From contig CM066735.1 of NCBI GenBank assembly GCA_033961575.1, forward strand, positions 86,555,449 to 86,619,448: DNA of 64,000 nt. The letters run 5' to 3'. The notes under the pieces were generated by a model. That model worked only from the letters and a program-made list of their open reading frames with translations, was not told where the DNA came from and made no database searches. The position numbers and the translations under genes were made by a program. This stretch comes from Aselliscus stoliczkanus (taxonomy: Eukaryota; Chordata; Mammalia; Chiroptera; Hipposideridae). This document shows, one piece after another, positions 1-13,440 of the stretch. Each line of letters opens with the position of its first letter. The first letter of the stretch is position 1.

Positions 1-1469
1 TTCTTTTAACACATAAATTGTGCAGACCAGTAATCATAGCTGTCATTTTGCTCACACCACAACATTTCAAAAGCCAAAGTATAAATGAGTCTCCTCAGAT
101 ACAGAGGAATAAGAGATATGCTGATCCATTTCAAATACCAAAACTTATCAGCAAAAGTGAATGACAATCCATTTTTTTAATACTAAACATGGTCATGTTT
201 ATTTCAAAACATAAAGTGGACTCCATATTAATAAATACTTTTAACACTGAATGTAGAAAAATGACTGTGCATGTTCTAGGAAGGCAGTTTACCAAGAATC
301 AGAGCAAAGATAGTCTTTTACTTGTAGGCCATTGATAAAACAATCTAGGAGTAGGAACAGCCTCATGGATATCATGTGGAATTAAGGGAGGGAAAGAGAA
401 GAGTTGATCAAATCAGGAAGAATTTTCTACTCTCCTTTCCTCGCTAGGGCCTTAAAATTAAAAATCTAAAATTTGAAAATACAGTGTCACACACATCACT
501 GGTTGCTTTCTCTAATCTTTTGGATTAAAATCACTAGTTAGTGGACACAGTCAAAAGCTGGAAACAGGTACCCAGTTTGAATCTAGGTCATATCACTCTG
601 GTTGGTAATCGTTTCATGAGTATCCTTGGGGGTAAAGCAGGAGCTGCCACAGTTTATGCTTAAAGCTCAGGCACAAGCACAATATCACTAGGTGGAGAAT
701 TGAAGGTACTGAACAATGTTGACAGCCCCCTCCTCTAGCTCTGTTTAGACTTCAGTCCTTTCAGTGCTCTTTGTATAAACCTCTCACTCAATCTGCCTGC
801 CTGTGGTGTAGCTCCTGTATCCTCTGGAGCTGGGGTTAAGGAGACATATTAGCCAGGCAGCTACTCAGGCCTCTCACTCATGGAGAGAACCCATTAAGGG
901 AACCCATATGGCCACTTTTTTTCTGCACTCAAATGAAACAATCTCAAAGATTTGGAGTTCCTCATCCTAATTATAATAAATGATAGAGAACTGCTTCAGA
1001 AAGGGACAAAGATAGACCCTTCTCAGATCAGCCTCAAGTGGGAGCAGAAAACGCCTGCCCTAGGTACCTTCAAGGCACAGAGAGGATCCTTCCTCGGCGA
1101 TTCCTTGCTTCCGCAGGTCTTTTTTCAGAAGACTTTACTTTCCAGGCTATGGTAAGTGAAAGAAGGCTTCAACCCAAAAGCTACCACTGTACCTCTGGCT
1201 CTCAGGAAGTTTCTGGATAGAGTGAGGAAGGAAGAAAGAGGTCTCCTTTCTGATATTTTGATACGTGATCTCATAGCCAAGAGAAAGTCAAGGCAGTGAA
1301 AGAACCAAAGAGGCTTATGTACATATTGGGACAATTTTCCAGGGAAGAGCTGTTTCTGGCTCTAAAGACCAAGACTTAGCCATGAAAAGACACCAGGTGG
1401 GTGACTATAGGCACTTTCATTTCCATGGGTGTTTCCACAGGGCTTTAAGTTTAATCTAGGGAGGACCTC

Positions 1470-1600
1470 AGGAATCTCACTTCTTCATTTTCTAGAAGAG
1501 GAATCTGAGGCCTGGAGAGATTATGCAGTGTACCCAGGGCACACTGCTGGTTATACCTGCTTGGGGGACATGGTGAGTGGCAGAGAGGTTTCAGTGAGCC
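1470..1600 (-). repeat. MIR fragment
   Basis: TCATTTTCTAGAAGAGGAAT followed by CTGAGGCCTGGAGAGATTA and CCCAGGGCACACTGCTGGTT is the reverse complement of the MIR core and 3' half. It lies just downstream of the PLEK pseudogene in gene orientation. Confidence 0.7.
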
Positions 1601-1782
1601 ATGTGGTGGGTGCAGGTGAACATCGCATGGTATGTGGTTGGTTACATTCAGAACCCCCGCAGATAAAAATTTCCCACTCCTGGGCCCTTTCTTGCTGTTC
1701 TGTCACCAGAAATGAACAGATGCTAGACCAAGCTTATCCGTGGGTTTCCTCAGGAGGGTGACAAGGAGCATCAGGTGTGTCC

Positions 1783-2901
1783 TCACTTCCCAGTCCTGGA
1801 GTTTACCTGGATGGCTTTGATCCACTCAATGCGCTCCTTGGGGGTGGCTGCTTGCTAGAAATAGTGAATTTCATCAGCAGTCATGATCTCAAAGAGGTTC
1901 TCTTCTTCACTCTTCTTGCCATCTGAGTTGTTCTCCACCAAAGTCACCACACAGCGTCTCAAGGGAATTGCTCCCAGAGGCTCTTCTCCCCCAGAGGGGG
2001 GTCATAGCAGTGCAGGTAAGCAGGGTCTTCTCTCAGAATGAACTTCCTCCCTTTCCAGTTTTTCCTCCTATGCCCCTGTTTCAGTAAACATCCCTGCTTG
2101 ATAATGACCCCTCTGAATTCTTCTTTCAGAATAATATCATCATCACTGGAATTCTCTTCACAGAAGAATCCACTGTCTGGAAAACAGTAGAAGGCATCAG
2201 GGTTGACCAGGAAAGGATTGTCAGCAGTTCCATCCACTGCACTCTTGGACAAATCTTCAGCAGGCTGCAGGTACCCTTCGTTGAGCAGCGATGAGGCAAT
2301 CACAAGGCCTTCCTGGAGATTTCCAATAGGCTGGCTAGAAACCAGCCAGTCGACCACACAGTTACCTGTGAAGCAGTGATTAAAAATCTTGTCCTGGACC
2401 GGCCAAGTGGCGCGGCGGTTAAGCGCTGGCTTGGGAAGCCAGCGACCCTGGTTCGGGTCCCACTTATATGGGCCAGTGACACTGCCCTCAAAAAAAAAAA
2501 AAAAATAAGAAAAATCTTGTCCTTCTCCAGGTTTAGTTCTTTTATACCTCTTTTAATGTCTTTCATGGATAAATACAAAGCACCCAAGTCAACGATTTCT
2601 GGCCATTGAATGGATCTCCTGGTGGATTTTCTAGCAAACTTCTGGCCTCCTTCAAGGCTGCCTGGAAGAAGTGGTCCTGCTGTTTGGTCATAGTGATCTT
2701 AAACACAAACATTCTTTTGCCAAAGTCCTGATAAGGGCTAGTCAGAGTGCTTCCTTTCAGGGGGATGATTCCTTTAGGGCTGTTGTCACTTTTCTTCTTA
2801 TAGAATTCAATTCCATCTTCTGACAACACAACCCACATGGGTTTCCAGGTGTTGAACACACTCCCAACACAGAAAGTAGGATAGGCTTCATGTGTCTTCA
2901 T
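1783..2901 (-). pseudogene. Processed pseudogene of pleckstrin (PLEK)
   Basis: Intronless minus-strand copy of nearly the whole pleckstrin reading frame. Pieces of the N-terminal PH domain (GSVFNTWKPMWVVL), the middle DEP region (SLLNEGYLQPAEDLSKSAVDG) and the C-terminal PH domain (GVIIKQGCLLKQGHRRKNWK) appear in order. The ATG-like start is at 2901 and a TGA equivalent to the normal stop is at 1783-1785. It is dead: the first 16 codons are degenerate, about 60 bases are missing after QDHFFQAA with a frameshift, a SINE sits at 2395-2509, a second frameshift lies near YDP about 90 codons from the end, and TTG has become TAG in HYF*QAATPKE. The real gene has several introns, so this is a retrocopy. 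It lies in the same orientation as RBMS3. I could not identify its poly(A) end. Confidence 0.92.
2395..2509 (+). mobile_element. Short tRNA-derived SINE inserted in the PLEK pseudogene
   Basis: A tRNA-like head (GGCCAAGTGG ... GGTTCGGGTCC, resembling a Ser/Leu-type tRNA A box and B box) is followed by CCAGTGACACTGCCCTC and an A-rich tail. It is flanked by a perfect 13-bp target-site duplication, AAAAATCTTGTCC, at 2382-2394 and 2510-2522. It interrupts the KDKIFNHC segment of the pseudogene and is therefore younger than it. It has no AATAAA signal, unlike the long elements. Confidence 0.93.
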
Positions 2902-5069
2902 TTCTCTGTTGTTTCTCCTGCCCCAAGTGCCATGAAGCAGGGTGGAGTCGCCTGGAAAGATGCTGCCCATAGTGGGAGGTTTGTACCACAGCAGCAGAAC
3001 CCATTTTTTTTTTGATATGATTTGATTTTAACCTATGTGGCTACTTTTCAGCAAGTCAATGAAGATCTTGCTTCTTATTACTACCATACATAACCTAATT
3101 TATGAATAAGGTCTTCAGAGGTGGTGGAACATTTTTCATATAGGTACATTTAAAAAATATATTAGAGATGTCAACAATGAGAAAAACAGCATTTCTGAGG
3201 AGTCCTAGGGCTAACACTCTAAAATCATATCAAATCAACCAAATCAGTCCATAATATTTTTCTTGGAATCTGGGGATGGGTAGAAGCAAGGAGATCATTC
3301 CGTGAAAAACATGGCAACAAAGTTTGTGAATGTAATGGCAGACAATGTAACGATCAACAGAACTTAGAAAGCAGGTGCAGCTGTCTCAGGCAGTGACTCG
3401 AGCATTAGGCCTCCTGGGCCTATATCTTGGAGAGATGTAGCCAGCAGGGCTCTATCTAGAGTTATTTGGCATCTGAATCTATTCTGGGAGGGATTTCCTA
3501 AGCCTGTTCCATGGGGCATCCAAAGTAGTAAAATAAAATTGCATCAAAAAAACCCCTGCATATTTTGATGATAATTACTAAGAGACAGGGAATTGCCATG
3601 AGAATGTAGAAAAACAGTTCAAAAAAATTTTTCCTAGGATTAGCAACTATAGCAATTACTGACTCCACAAACTGCACTCAGCAGGTGTCACACTCACCTG
3701 TGTACGCAGTAGCTGTGATGGTGTGCACCATTTGAATCAGAGGTTCTATAGTCCTGACAGCTGCACCTTCCCCCCTGCCCTTCACTCCTCTTTTTTTCTT
3801 CTCTGGGAAATTCTTTCGCTGATCATTTATTTTACCTATCTCAGGTTTCTTGGAAGAGAGTCTGCAAGACCTCACACACATCCAATATTGATATTATCTC
3901 CCAAAAGGAGTGGCCTGGAACCCATCTTTGTCTTTTTCCTTTAGTGAATCAGATGAAGGTCAATGAGACCCACTAGATTTGTTTCTGTAGTATCAAAATT
4001 CCTGCGTTTAGTAAATTATTAACAATGTTCTTATGTTAATGTAGGATTTTTAAGCAAAACCTCCTAAGTAGTTAAAAAAATTAATCGAAAATCAAGAAGG
4101 AAATATTCCACCTTTATTAATAAATATTTTCCTTTCATTGAAAAATATGAGTCTATATAAAAAGAGGTGAAAAATCATAGTTTTTGGTTTTCTTTTTAAT
4201 GGCTGTTTGTGTTTTTACTTTATAAAATAGATACTATCTAATATAAGAAAAATAATAAAATATTCCTTTAGAGGAGACTATTCAATTTGGGTTTAATTCA
4301 GAATTCCTTGATCTTTCTGAATTAATACATGTGGCTTGAAAGAAGTAAGATTCTGGTCTTCAAAATAAAATTAAATCAAAATTGTTATACAAGGCTCAAA
4401 TTACTTACATGCTTTAGTAATAAACTATCCTATGATTGGAAAAATGTAAAGGATATTAGTATATAGTTTCAGACAGTGCTGTAATTACATAGGCTTGAAG
4501 AAAATATCACATTTTTTGCATTGTGCGTTCACAGAATTTCCTCATAGTTATTTATCATGTGCTTTATCTAATCCACCTGTTTTAAAATGCAAAACATGTC
4601 ATTAAATTAATAACCTGAAATATCTCTACAATATTTATGCATCATTTCCAATGATTATGTGAATTAAAAGTAAGGTATATATATTTACCTCAGACATCAT
4701 CCGGCATTACACAATTTTAAGATAAAAATAATTAAATTATAATACTATTTGGTTGAATATGCCTGTCAAAATCAAAGCTTTTAACTAAATTATATGAATT
4801 CCTTTCCTCTTAAAGTATAATGATGAAATTGCTAAAAGATTAAAAATATCTTACTTCTTATACTAATCTAATTGGCATTAATGGACATAGATAATTTACT
4901 AATGTTTTGTATTCTATGTACAAAAGGACCCAATTATCATTTTTTTATTAATCTGTCAACTTGATTTACTCTGGGTTAAATTATATAACCCTATATATAA
5001 AAATTTAATGAAAATCAAGTCAGATATAATGACATAAAATTGGTGTTAACTGGATTAAAACATACCTGT

Positions 5070-5160
5070 CTCAGTCCTGACACCAACTTGTGTGATATTA
5101 GAAAAGGCAATTAACCTCTCTGAGTTTCACTTCCCCCATCCATAAAAAACATTATTCTAC
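5070..5160 (+). repeat. MIR fragment
   Basis: TTGTGTGATATTAGAAAAGG with CAATTAACCTCTCTGAGTTT fits the MIR consensus around the conserved core. Short and diverged. Confidence 0.65.
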
Positions 5161-5689
5161 TGTATTCAGTTTTATATTTTGTGACAGCATATATAATATA
5201 TTCAAGAGCCTCATAAAAAGACAGAGCAACGGATTTCAATTTAACTTAAATAGGCAGGGCATTATTTCAGAGCTAGAAAACTGTGAATCCAGAAGACCAA
5301 TGCACCTGACTGCTGATGCCTGAATTCTCTAGAAGGTTAACAAACTTTTCATTACATAGCAATAGGAAAAATGCACATACTCAAGTCCATTCATTTGCAA
5401 CCCCATGAACACTAAGATGCTAATAACCAGAGCAAAATCTTCGGAAGAGGTTTCCAGAGAAGCACACACATCATAAGTTAGTTGGACTGGAAGGCTATTT
5501 AGTATTTCCATGGTCCCTTTCCGGGCTCCTACCAAAGACACACACAAACACACCCCACACACACATACACAAACACCCCTATTTTAGGTCAAGGCCCACT
5601 CATATATGCAACCAGAATCCCATGACTCTTTTATTTAATAAACTTGAATAAGATTCATATCCCTTACTATACTCATATGATTTATCTGT

Positions 5690-6180
5690 TTCTTCCTTCC
5701 CCAAAACACTGCAAGTTTCTTGAGGGCAGGGACTGAACCTGCTCGCTGTACACTGTATGTCTGAACATGGAACCGTACACAGTGCCTGGCACATAGTGAT
5801 TTCTCTATATTGTTTAAATAAAAAAGCAAAAGAAAGAAAGAATGAGCTTTTGGATCAAGTGTCTTGACGAAGGACATCGTAGAGAAGGGGTGAAGGATGC
5901 TGAATATAATAGCTGAGGTTCCTAAAGACAAATTATACCTTCTTGACCATTTCATAAAAATCTGGCCTAAAACTTTTAACATGGTTTGTTAGAATATTCT
6001 TCATTATTTTATCAGTATTTTCCCTTGTTAGAAAGTAAGTTCCATATGGGAAGAAGCCTATCTTATGGTCAGTTTTGTTTTCTAAGTGCCTAAAGTGGTA
6101 CCTGGCATATAGCAGACATCCAATAAATAAATGTTTATGGAAAGAATGAATAAATGAATGAATAAATGACTCCAGCTCCA
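5690..6180 (+). repeat. Two L2 3' ends in tandem
   Basis: Two L2-type tails: CTTGAGGGCAGGGACTGAAC ... CAGTGCCTGGCACATAGTG at 5715-5800, and GAAAGTAAGTTCCATATGGG ... CCTGGCATATAGCAGACAT with AATAAATAAATG at 6030-6140. Both forward. A GAATGAAT-type tail follows the second, as usual in L2. Confidence 0.75.
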
Positions 6181-9100
6181 TGTCTCCAATAAGTTTACTG
6201 CCTTAAAAACAATCTAACATTTTTAGTGTTATGGAAAAAAAAAAAGACTGGATAAGAAATATCTACTCTTTCATTGCTGTCATTCTCCCAAGATATGGAC
6301 AACAGGAGTTGTCTTGATTCTACTGGAAATACTCTAGAAGTTAATTAATGACACAATAATCATAATTTAAATGTCTTAAATCTCCCTTTGGAGGGTTCCT
6401 AAATGCCTTGAGATTAATAAAATTTAAAACGTGTTTTCTTCCCCTGAGATATCTCATTAATTTCCAAATGCACATACATTTTATGGGAATATAACTCACA
6501 TGTTTCTGATTCATTTACATTTATAGTGCTCTATCACAACTGTGGTTAGGCTTATGTGATCATTTAAAGCCTACTTTTGGAGAAAACAGATAGGTTCAAA
6601 ACTCTGATGTTTGAGGAAATTTAATAATTCAAAATGCAAAAAAAAATGTACATGCCCTCTAATGGATATTCATTGGAGTTTATTCAACCTAACATAGTCG
6701 AGAAGAGAAGAGACACCTTAAAGAAAAATGTCGTGAAATTTAATAATCGTCTAATGAATATAATCTGTGTAAGACCTAAAGTAAATGAACAGAAAAGGAA
6801 GGAGAGCAAGATCTATCAGAGATTACAGGACTATAAGTAAAAATAGACTTTTCTTCTTGCATACTTTCGACTCTGCTAGGAAATCAATACTCTACGAATT
6901 TATTTCATTTTCTAGGACAGTTGTAAGAAGAAATTGTGTCAGCCAGAACATTTCTCATCATATGCCTGGCCATGTATAATAGAAATGGACATGATCAAAT
7001 GATTGGACCATTCTGATTTACGTGGCACTGTCTACATAACTTCATAAGCAAGGGTAATTGCTGCTAACAGGGCAGCCTCGCTGAACCACGGCAAATCAGT
7101 ATCATAAATACTGTGTACAGGTCCTAGCCAATCTCAAGTAAATGGACTGAAGCTACATGTTCTTGCATTAGGAGTTTGTTCCAAGTGCAAAATGAAGAGA
7201 ATCTTTTGTTTTGTTGTTGCTGCTTTTGTTAGAATTACAAAAGAAAAACATTGACCAATATCTTAGGTACTGGTTCAGATGAAAGTAAATATGTGGTACA
7301 GATTAAAGGTTTATGTTTGAAATATTTAATTCTGCTGTATTACAGATAGTATCCCACTAAAGGACCCTCCTGCAGATTGTCTGCCAACTCTCACCAATTT
7401 CAGACCAAACTTATTTTTAGAATAAAGACATAAAGGAAAGTTAAATCTTTGAGCCACCATTCAGTTTGTGCACACTTATCTAGAGATATAGACATACATG
7501 TGGAGATTCTTAGGAAACTTATGTTATACGTTTTGGTCTTTAAAATGGCAAATAGGAAGGAATTAAAACCCCAAGGAACAGCATGTATAAAATCCTGAGG
7601 GCATGGAAAAATCCCACAAGAAAATATGACATTCTTCAATAATATAGCTCTCATATTCCTCCATGTAGTCTTTGTGAGTTGGCTACTTGAAACACTGGAA
7701 TTATTGAGTCCCTCTGAGCTCATAATTTATGAACAGTAAAAGTGGTTTTTATTACCAGCATTAACCATAGTGTTAGAGAAAAACACAATTGAAAGCCCTC
7801 AGTGCCAAGGATGGGATAATGCAGAAAAGAATGAAATAATCTATCCTTGTCAAGAAAGCAAAAGAAATAATTTTTGTTTTGTGTTGTTTTCATTGGAAAC
7901 ATGAAGAGACCATTCTATTCTACAAGTGGTAGCAACCTTCCAGTGGTCATGGTTTTGAGTTTACAGAGTTCCTACATTCATAGGGACTAACAATGAGATA
8001 AATAAATCTAAATAAACAGATGCCTCTTTGGATGTTCCTATGAGCTTGACAGAGGAGCTAATCTCTTCCTTGGTTTGTACCAGGCAAGGAGTTGCTGCTA
8101 TGCTTCTCCTCTTAGTTGTTCTTCCTCTCCCTGGATTGGTGGCTATAGAAGAAAGGGAACATATATGGCAATGCCTCAAACCTTTACATCAACTCCAAAA
8201 CTTGAATGGGGGTTGGAGTAAATGGCCTCTAAGATTTCTTCTAATTTAAAGTATCTATCTCTATTTTCGCATTTTTCACTGTGGTCAGTTCCCTAAGTGG
8301 AAATATCAGGTGCATATACTTTGGTTGATTCAAAATGCATGTTATATAATGCATAATTAGCCTTAAAATGATAGGTGTAAGCAAAAGTATAATTAGATTG
8401 CTAAATAATCTTGCTTACAAGGGACATAAGCAAGCACTTGATTTAGTTCACTTAAGACTAGCATACTTAATATATTGCTATCATATGCATATTATTTCAT
8501 ATTCCTAAGTTTAAGGGCTATTGCATATATCAAGTATGGTAATTATTAGTGAAAAGTAAACAGATTGCTAAAAATCCCATCTATTCTCTCCAAAGGGAAT
8601 GAATGACTCCCAGATCTATCACTGCCACTTTTGCATGCCGAAACTGTCTCAAGCTACATATTAAAATCTTTATCTGGTTCCACAAAGTCAGTGTGCCCCA
8701 AAGGAACCCTATGTCCCTGATCTTGAATTTATTCCTTCTTTTACACATACTAATTCAGTTTAAGAACATTATCTTCCACCCAGGCTACAATGTACTAGAG
8801 TCAGGTTTGACCCATAAAGCCTCCATATCCTGTCTCTTCCTCTTTCTCAATTTTTAAATTTCATCTTCCTCATACCTTTCATTCTTTCTCCTCACTCTAT
8901 TTTATATCATGGATCTCAACAGTGTTTAATATTTTTCAATCATATAAATGAGACTTCGAACATCCTCATATAAACATATATTTGTATTATAGATATAGGT
9001 CAGCATTTTGGCTAAATAATATCTACAATGGAGATCAGCATATGTGGATAGAAATATGAGTATGAATGTGGTATCAACCCATCCATCAATACACCTGTCC

Positions 9101-11686
9101 ATGCTATGTATAATATAAACTATTACTTGAAAGAAATTCTGTATATGCGTCTCAGAAAGTTAGAGAGAAATAATTTTGGAGCATGACATTAGCATCTATG
9201 GATTTATATATGTACTATGTAACACAAGCTTAACATCATAATGATTTTTCAGTATTGATTGAAAATACTTGCGATACAAGACTGAAGAGATAAAAGGCTT
9301 TATAGGAAAGTAAGAATCAATTTTTAACATACACCATTGTTATGCAGAAATGGTTCTAATGTGTATTGATTAAAAATCCTTTTAAGGATAACTCTTTGAT
9401 AAAAGGTCTCTCTTCTGAATAGAAGTTTTAAGGTTATTGTTCAGAACTCAAGTTGATAATTAGGCTGAATTCCTCTGTGCTAAGTGAGAATTAAAAAGCC
9501 AAGAACACAATATTTGTTTTAACATGGATAAGGATTAATCCTCTTTCTTGAAATTTACTTTCAGTTTCCCCAACTTGTTCCTAACTTCCATTCTGTGCAA
9601 GGAAGTAATGCTTATGTTAAGTAATATAAAAAGCGACTAGCACCATCCTAATTTTTAAAATTATTATACATATACTGTGTGGTGCCAACTAAACTATTTG
9701 CATGTCTTCCTGACAAAGTCAGTGGGAAGGTAAGCTTTCTCTTTTCTGCTGACATGGTTTTGCTGTCACTTCTCCAGGAGAGCTTTCAGAGACAGCTGAA
9801 CTCACTGAGTAATCAACATAAGATATAATAGTTTGGTATTTGCTATGTTGGAAGCCAAAGTATCAATTTACACAGATGCTATTTAAAATTCTTAAAGTCC
9901 ATATTAAATAATTCCATTCTATTGGTTCAGTTTACTACCAATGAGTACATGTTACACCTGATGCATCTTGGCAACTATGTTAGGATCTAGCATTGCTAAA
10001 AATCATAAGTACCTCCTGAGTCGTTTGAGTGATGATAGCCAATTGGTCTCACACCTACCATCCATGCTTTAAGTGAAATTTGCCTCTCAACAATCAAAGG
10101 CTACAGGATCTCCACTGAGTACATGTTCAGACTCTTCTGAAAGACATTTCATGAGAGGAATTCTGGCACAAATTGCAGACAATCTTGCAGCGCCTTTCAA
10201 TGAAGAGGTAAAAGAGGCTTTATCTGGGTGATATTCTAAATCAGGAGGTATAATATTTATAGAATCCCAGCTGAGCCTAAGGAAATTTGAAAGACCAAAC
10301 AAGTTACAGGCTAGCCAATTAGATTTACAAAGTGTCATTGTTATATCAAGCTAGGTCATGGGAAACATATATCTGAAGAATATTCAGCTGCCTTAGACAT
10401 TTCATTACATAATTGAAAATTAATATTCACTTGTTTTTCATTGAGAGTTCATAAAAAATGACAATAAGAAACATGTTTCTCTCTACATGTGTAACTGCAA
10501 TTTAAGGCATTAAGATGGGAAATGCCATTATATCATTATAATCTTTTTCTAGAGTATAACAGAAGCAAAGAAAAAATATTCCCCTGGACATCTGATATGC
10601 TTTCTTGTATCAGAGAATGAAACAATATAACCAATTCTTTTTAATTTTTTTGGAACTGGCTTCTGAAAATGCAAGACACAATTTTAATGCCTTTTTGTAG
10701 TAAACTACCCAGAGACTAAATTTTTAACAGATGTTATAACTTTGCTATATGATTTTTGTTCCTTTTCCTTAATGTAGCTGTCTTTTGGAGTGCATATTTA
10801 ATTGTAAGTACCCTCAGCTTCTTTATAAGAGCAGGTGAGGTAGAAATTTTTATTACTTGTTCTCCTTGGGTCCAAAGGGGTGGATATTTCTTTATTATTC
10901 AAATGAGTATCTATATATAAAAAAAGGAAGTTAGCCTATAGAAATCTAGGTCACACAGGATGTTAAAGAACTAAACTTGTTCAGATATCACACTGTACAA
11001 TTTTTCCAAACTTATTCTTTAATTCAATCTGAGAAGAGGGTTTTCCTTCATTGTAGTGAAAATAAGGCTTACTGCTTATGCTAACAAGGAGATCTACTAA
11101 TTTTTCAGATTTTTAGAAAGGAGAAAAGATGGAGAAGAGACTGGTAAGAATAAGCTTCATTATCTATAGCCTTTGCCTATTATGATCACCCATGATGAAC
11201 AGATGCATCTGGAACTTAAAAATCTGCATGCAAGACCTTTCAAAGCCTTTCCAGACTTTCCAGAAAGGGGTAGAGAGCAGAGGTGAGGGAGCAAGTACAC
11301 CTAGTGAAAACACTGTTTCTTAAATTCATATTAGCAGGTCTGCAACAGAAAATCAATTAGAATTCTCCATGAGGAACACGAGAACATTTCTTAAATTGTT
11401 TTTAACAGACCTACTGATAGGCAATGATGTTCAAAGAAGATGTACATTTATAACTTCCTTAAAAACCTGTGTCAGAAACTGAAGCTTGTAGTGTCTCAAA
11501 ATTAGCCAATGCAGAAATAGCCTATGGAGAGTAGCCTGTCAACTGATATGTACTTAGTACCTACTCTGTGTAAGGAACAAAATGAAATGGGAGACATATT
11601 GTTAATTATATATAAGTTCTCAAATAATGAGATTATACTCTAGTTGGAGAATAAGAACTAGTCATATACCCCAAGATAACTATTAC

Positions 11687-11759
11687 CTATCTATTCATCT
11701 ATCTGTCTGCCCATCCATCTACCCATCCACCCATCTATCTATCCATTTATCTATCTATA
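11687..11759. repeat. (ATCT)/(ATCC)n imperfect microsatellite
   Basis: About 73 bases of tetranucleotide ATCT and CCATCTAC-type units with scattered substitutions, just left of the long SINE at 11842. Confidence 0.9.
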
Positions 11760-11841
11760 GTGTGAATATAACCCAATGAACTTGATTTCTTGTATGATTA
11801 ATAAGTTACTTCTGAAAATTATGCTCAAGCAGGGAATTTTA

Positions 11842-12305
11842 TTTATTTATTTTTTAAAGATTTTATTGGGGAATTGGGGGAGGGAAACAGTGTTGGGGAA
11901 CCGGGGAAGGGGAACAGACAAGTTGTTGGCCTTTTGTTCTTCAGTCTAGTTATGGAGGACATTGCTTCACTGGCCCATGTTGGTATCATCATTGCGCTCT
12001 TCTCGGGTGAGGCAGATCGGTCGCTGCCCTCTGGGTGGCTGCTCACAATGGCAATTGGCAGCTCACACTGGCTGCTGGCCGCTCACGTTGGCTGCCGGCC
12101 ACTCACTGTAGCCTATGGCAGCCCACTGCAACAGGGGCTGCAGGTATGCCATCCCAGGGACTCACAGCAGCCCAGCTCCAGGTGGAGCTGTTGTTTACCA
12201 TCGTAGCTGTAGAGGGCAGTGTCACTGGCCCTCATATGTGGGATCTGAACCGGGGCCGCTGGCATCCCAAGCCAGCTCTTAATCAATGCGCCACCCGGCT
12301 GGCCA
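11842..12305 (-). mobile_element. Long tRNA-derived T+ SINE, 464 bp
   Basis: On the minus strand it starts GGCCAGCCGGGTGGCGCATT with the same tRNA-like head as the short SINEs, then a GC-rich body, then AATAAAATCTTT and an A tail. The flanking duplication is CAAGCAGGGAATTTTA (11826-11841) against CAAGGAGGGAATTTTA (12306-12321), 15 of 16 identical. The AATAAA (TTTATT at 11862-11867 on the plus strand) is in RBMS3 sense. Open frames inside it are not genes. Confidence 0.92.
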
Positions 12306-12382
12306 CAAGGAGGGAATTTTAAAAATTTCCTCTTCTACAGTGACATCACTGGAAAATGTCTCCCCAAGTAATTTCATTGCAG

Positions 12383-12413
12383 AAAACAAAACAAAACAAA
12401 ACAAAACAAAACA
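12383..12413. repeat. (AAAAC)n microsatellite
   Basis: Six tandem AAAAC-type units, just beyond the 3' flank of the SINE at 11842-12305. Confidence 0.9.
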
Positions 12414-12929
12414 ATGAAGCATATGAAGATAGTCATCCGTTGAGACACTAAGTATTCCTGGGGTTCTGAGGAGTGTGTGCATCTCACTTCTAGCTGGGGT
12501 GCTTAGAGAAATGGTCCTAAGTCAGCCTAATGCAGAGGCTATAATGATTACTTTATGACATCCAGGTGACATCCAAACCAGGTGTGCATATTACACAACT
12601 CTGAGTGGAAAGGTCGCTAAGGGGCATGTTGGGTATTCGTGAGAAAGCTTTATGTGGGTGGGTCTCTAGAAGAAGATGCCATCTTGAATGGGATGGAGGA
12701 ACACTAGTCCTAATTCATGATTAAGTGACATCTACTGTGGCTTAACTACTGAAGGTCACACGAATGCCATGCTTATGCCTCAGTGTTAGAGAAACCTGGT
12801 AGCCTATGGAAATACCTTACCCTCCCTCAGATTCTCATTAGATGTAACACGTGATGTATGCCATCCCAGGTCTAATATATCACAATAGACCTGTATACAA
12901 TAGACCTGTATAGGTATTGGCTATAACCT

Positions 12930-13175
12930 AGTGTTTGCTTTGCTAAGAACACCCCTCCTGCCTGACAACCAACACTTCTCGGACTGAAAAATTCCTTGAT
13001 TTTTCAAAACCAAGTTCAGGAGTCACCTCCTCTGTGAAGCCTATCCGAATTCTTCTACTCTCGGGTACAATGAATGACTCCTACCACTTTACTACTTCTA
13101 TGCTTTACACATACTTCAGGGGCTACCCATGGCTAAATTATTGTAAGCATTCATTTTCTGACAGGGAGTCTGATC
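12930..13175 (+). repeat. L2 fragment
   Basis: CCAAGTTCAGGAGTCACCTC and CTCTGTGAAGCCTATCCGAA are a recognisable L2 segment in forward orientation. Confidence 0.7.
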
Positions 13176-13376
13176 AAGAGGGAAACAAATTGTATTAAAA
13201 CAAAGAGTAAATGTAAATCCTACCTTTGGTAAATATTCCTCTTAGGCAATAGAAAAGTTTGAAAGCACTTTACTGGTATTTGTGTATTTTGAAAAAAAAT
13301 CTGAATTATATAATTTCTTATATTTGTTACTGACACTAAAATAATATAAATATTTAAAGCATACCTGATTTCATAT

Positions 13377-13440
13377 AGAGATAGATACAAATACAGATAC
13401 AGATACAGATATAGATATAGATATATAGATATATAGATGT
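13377..13440. repeat. (GATACA)/(GATATA)n microsatellite
   Basis: About 64 bases of hexanucleotide-like AGATAC and AGATAT units grading into TATAGATA. Confidence 0.9.

Noticed and set aside
2397..2470. tRNA-like sequence with A-box and B-box motifs
   Set aside because: It belongs to a SINE with an A tail and target-site duplication and does not fold as an intact tRNA with a plausible anticodon arm; the same applies to the other SINE heads.
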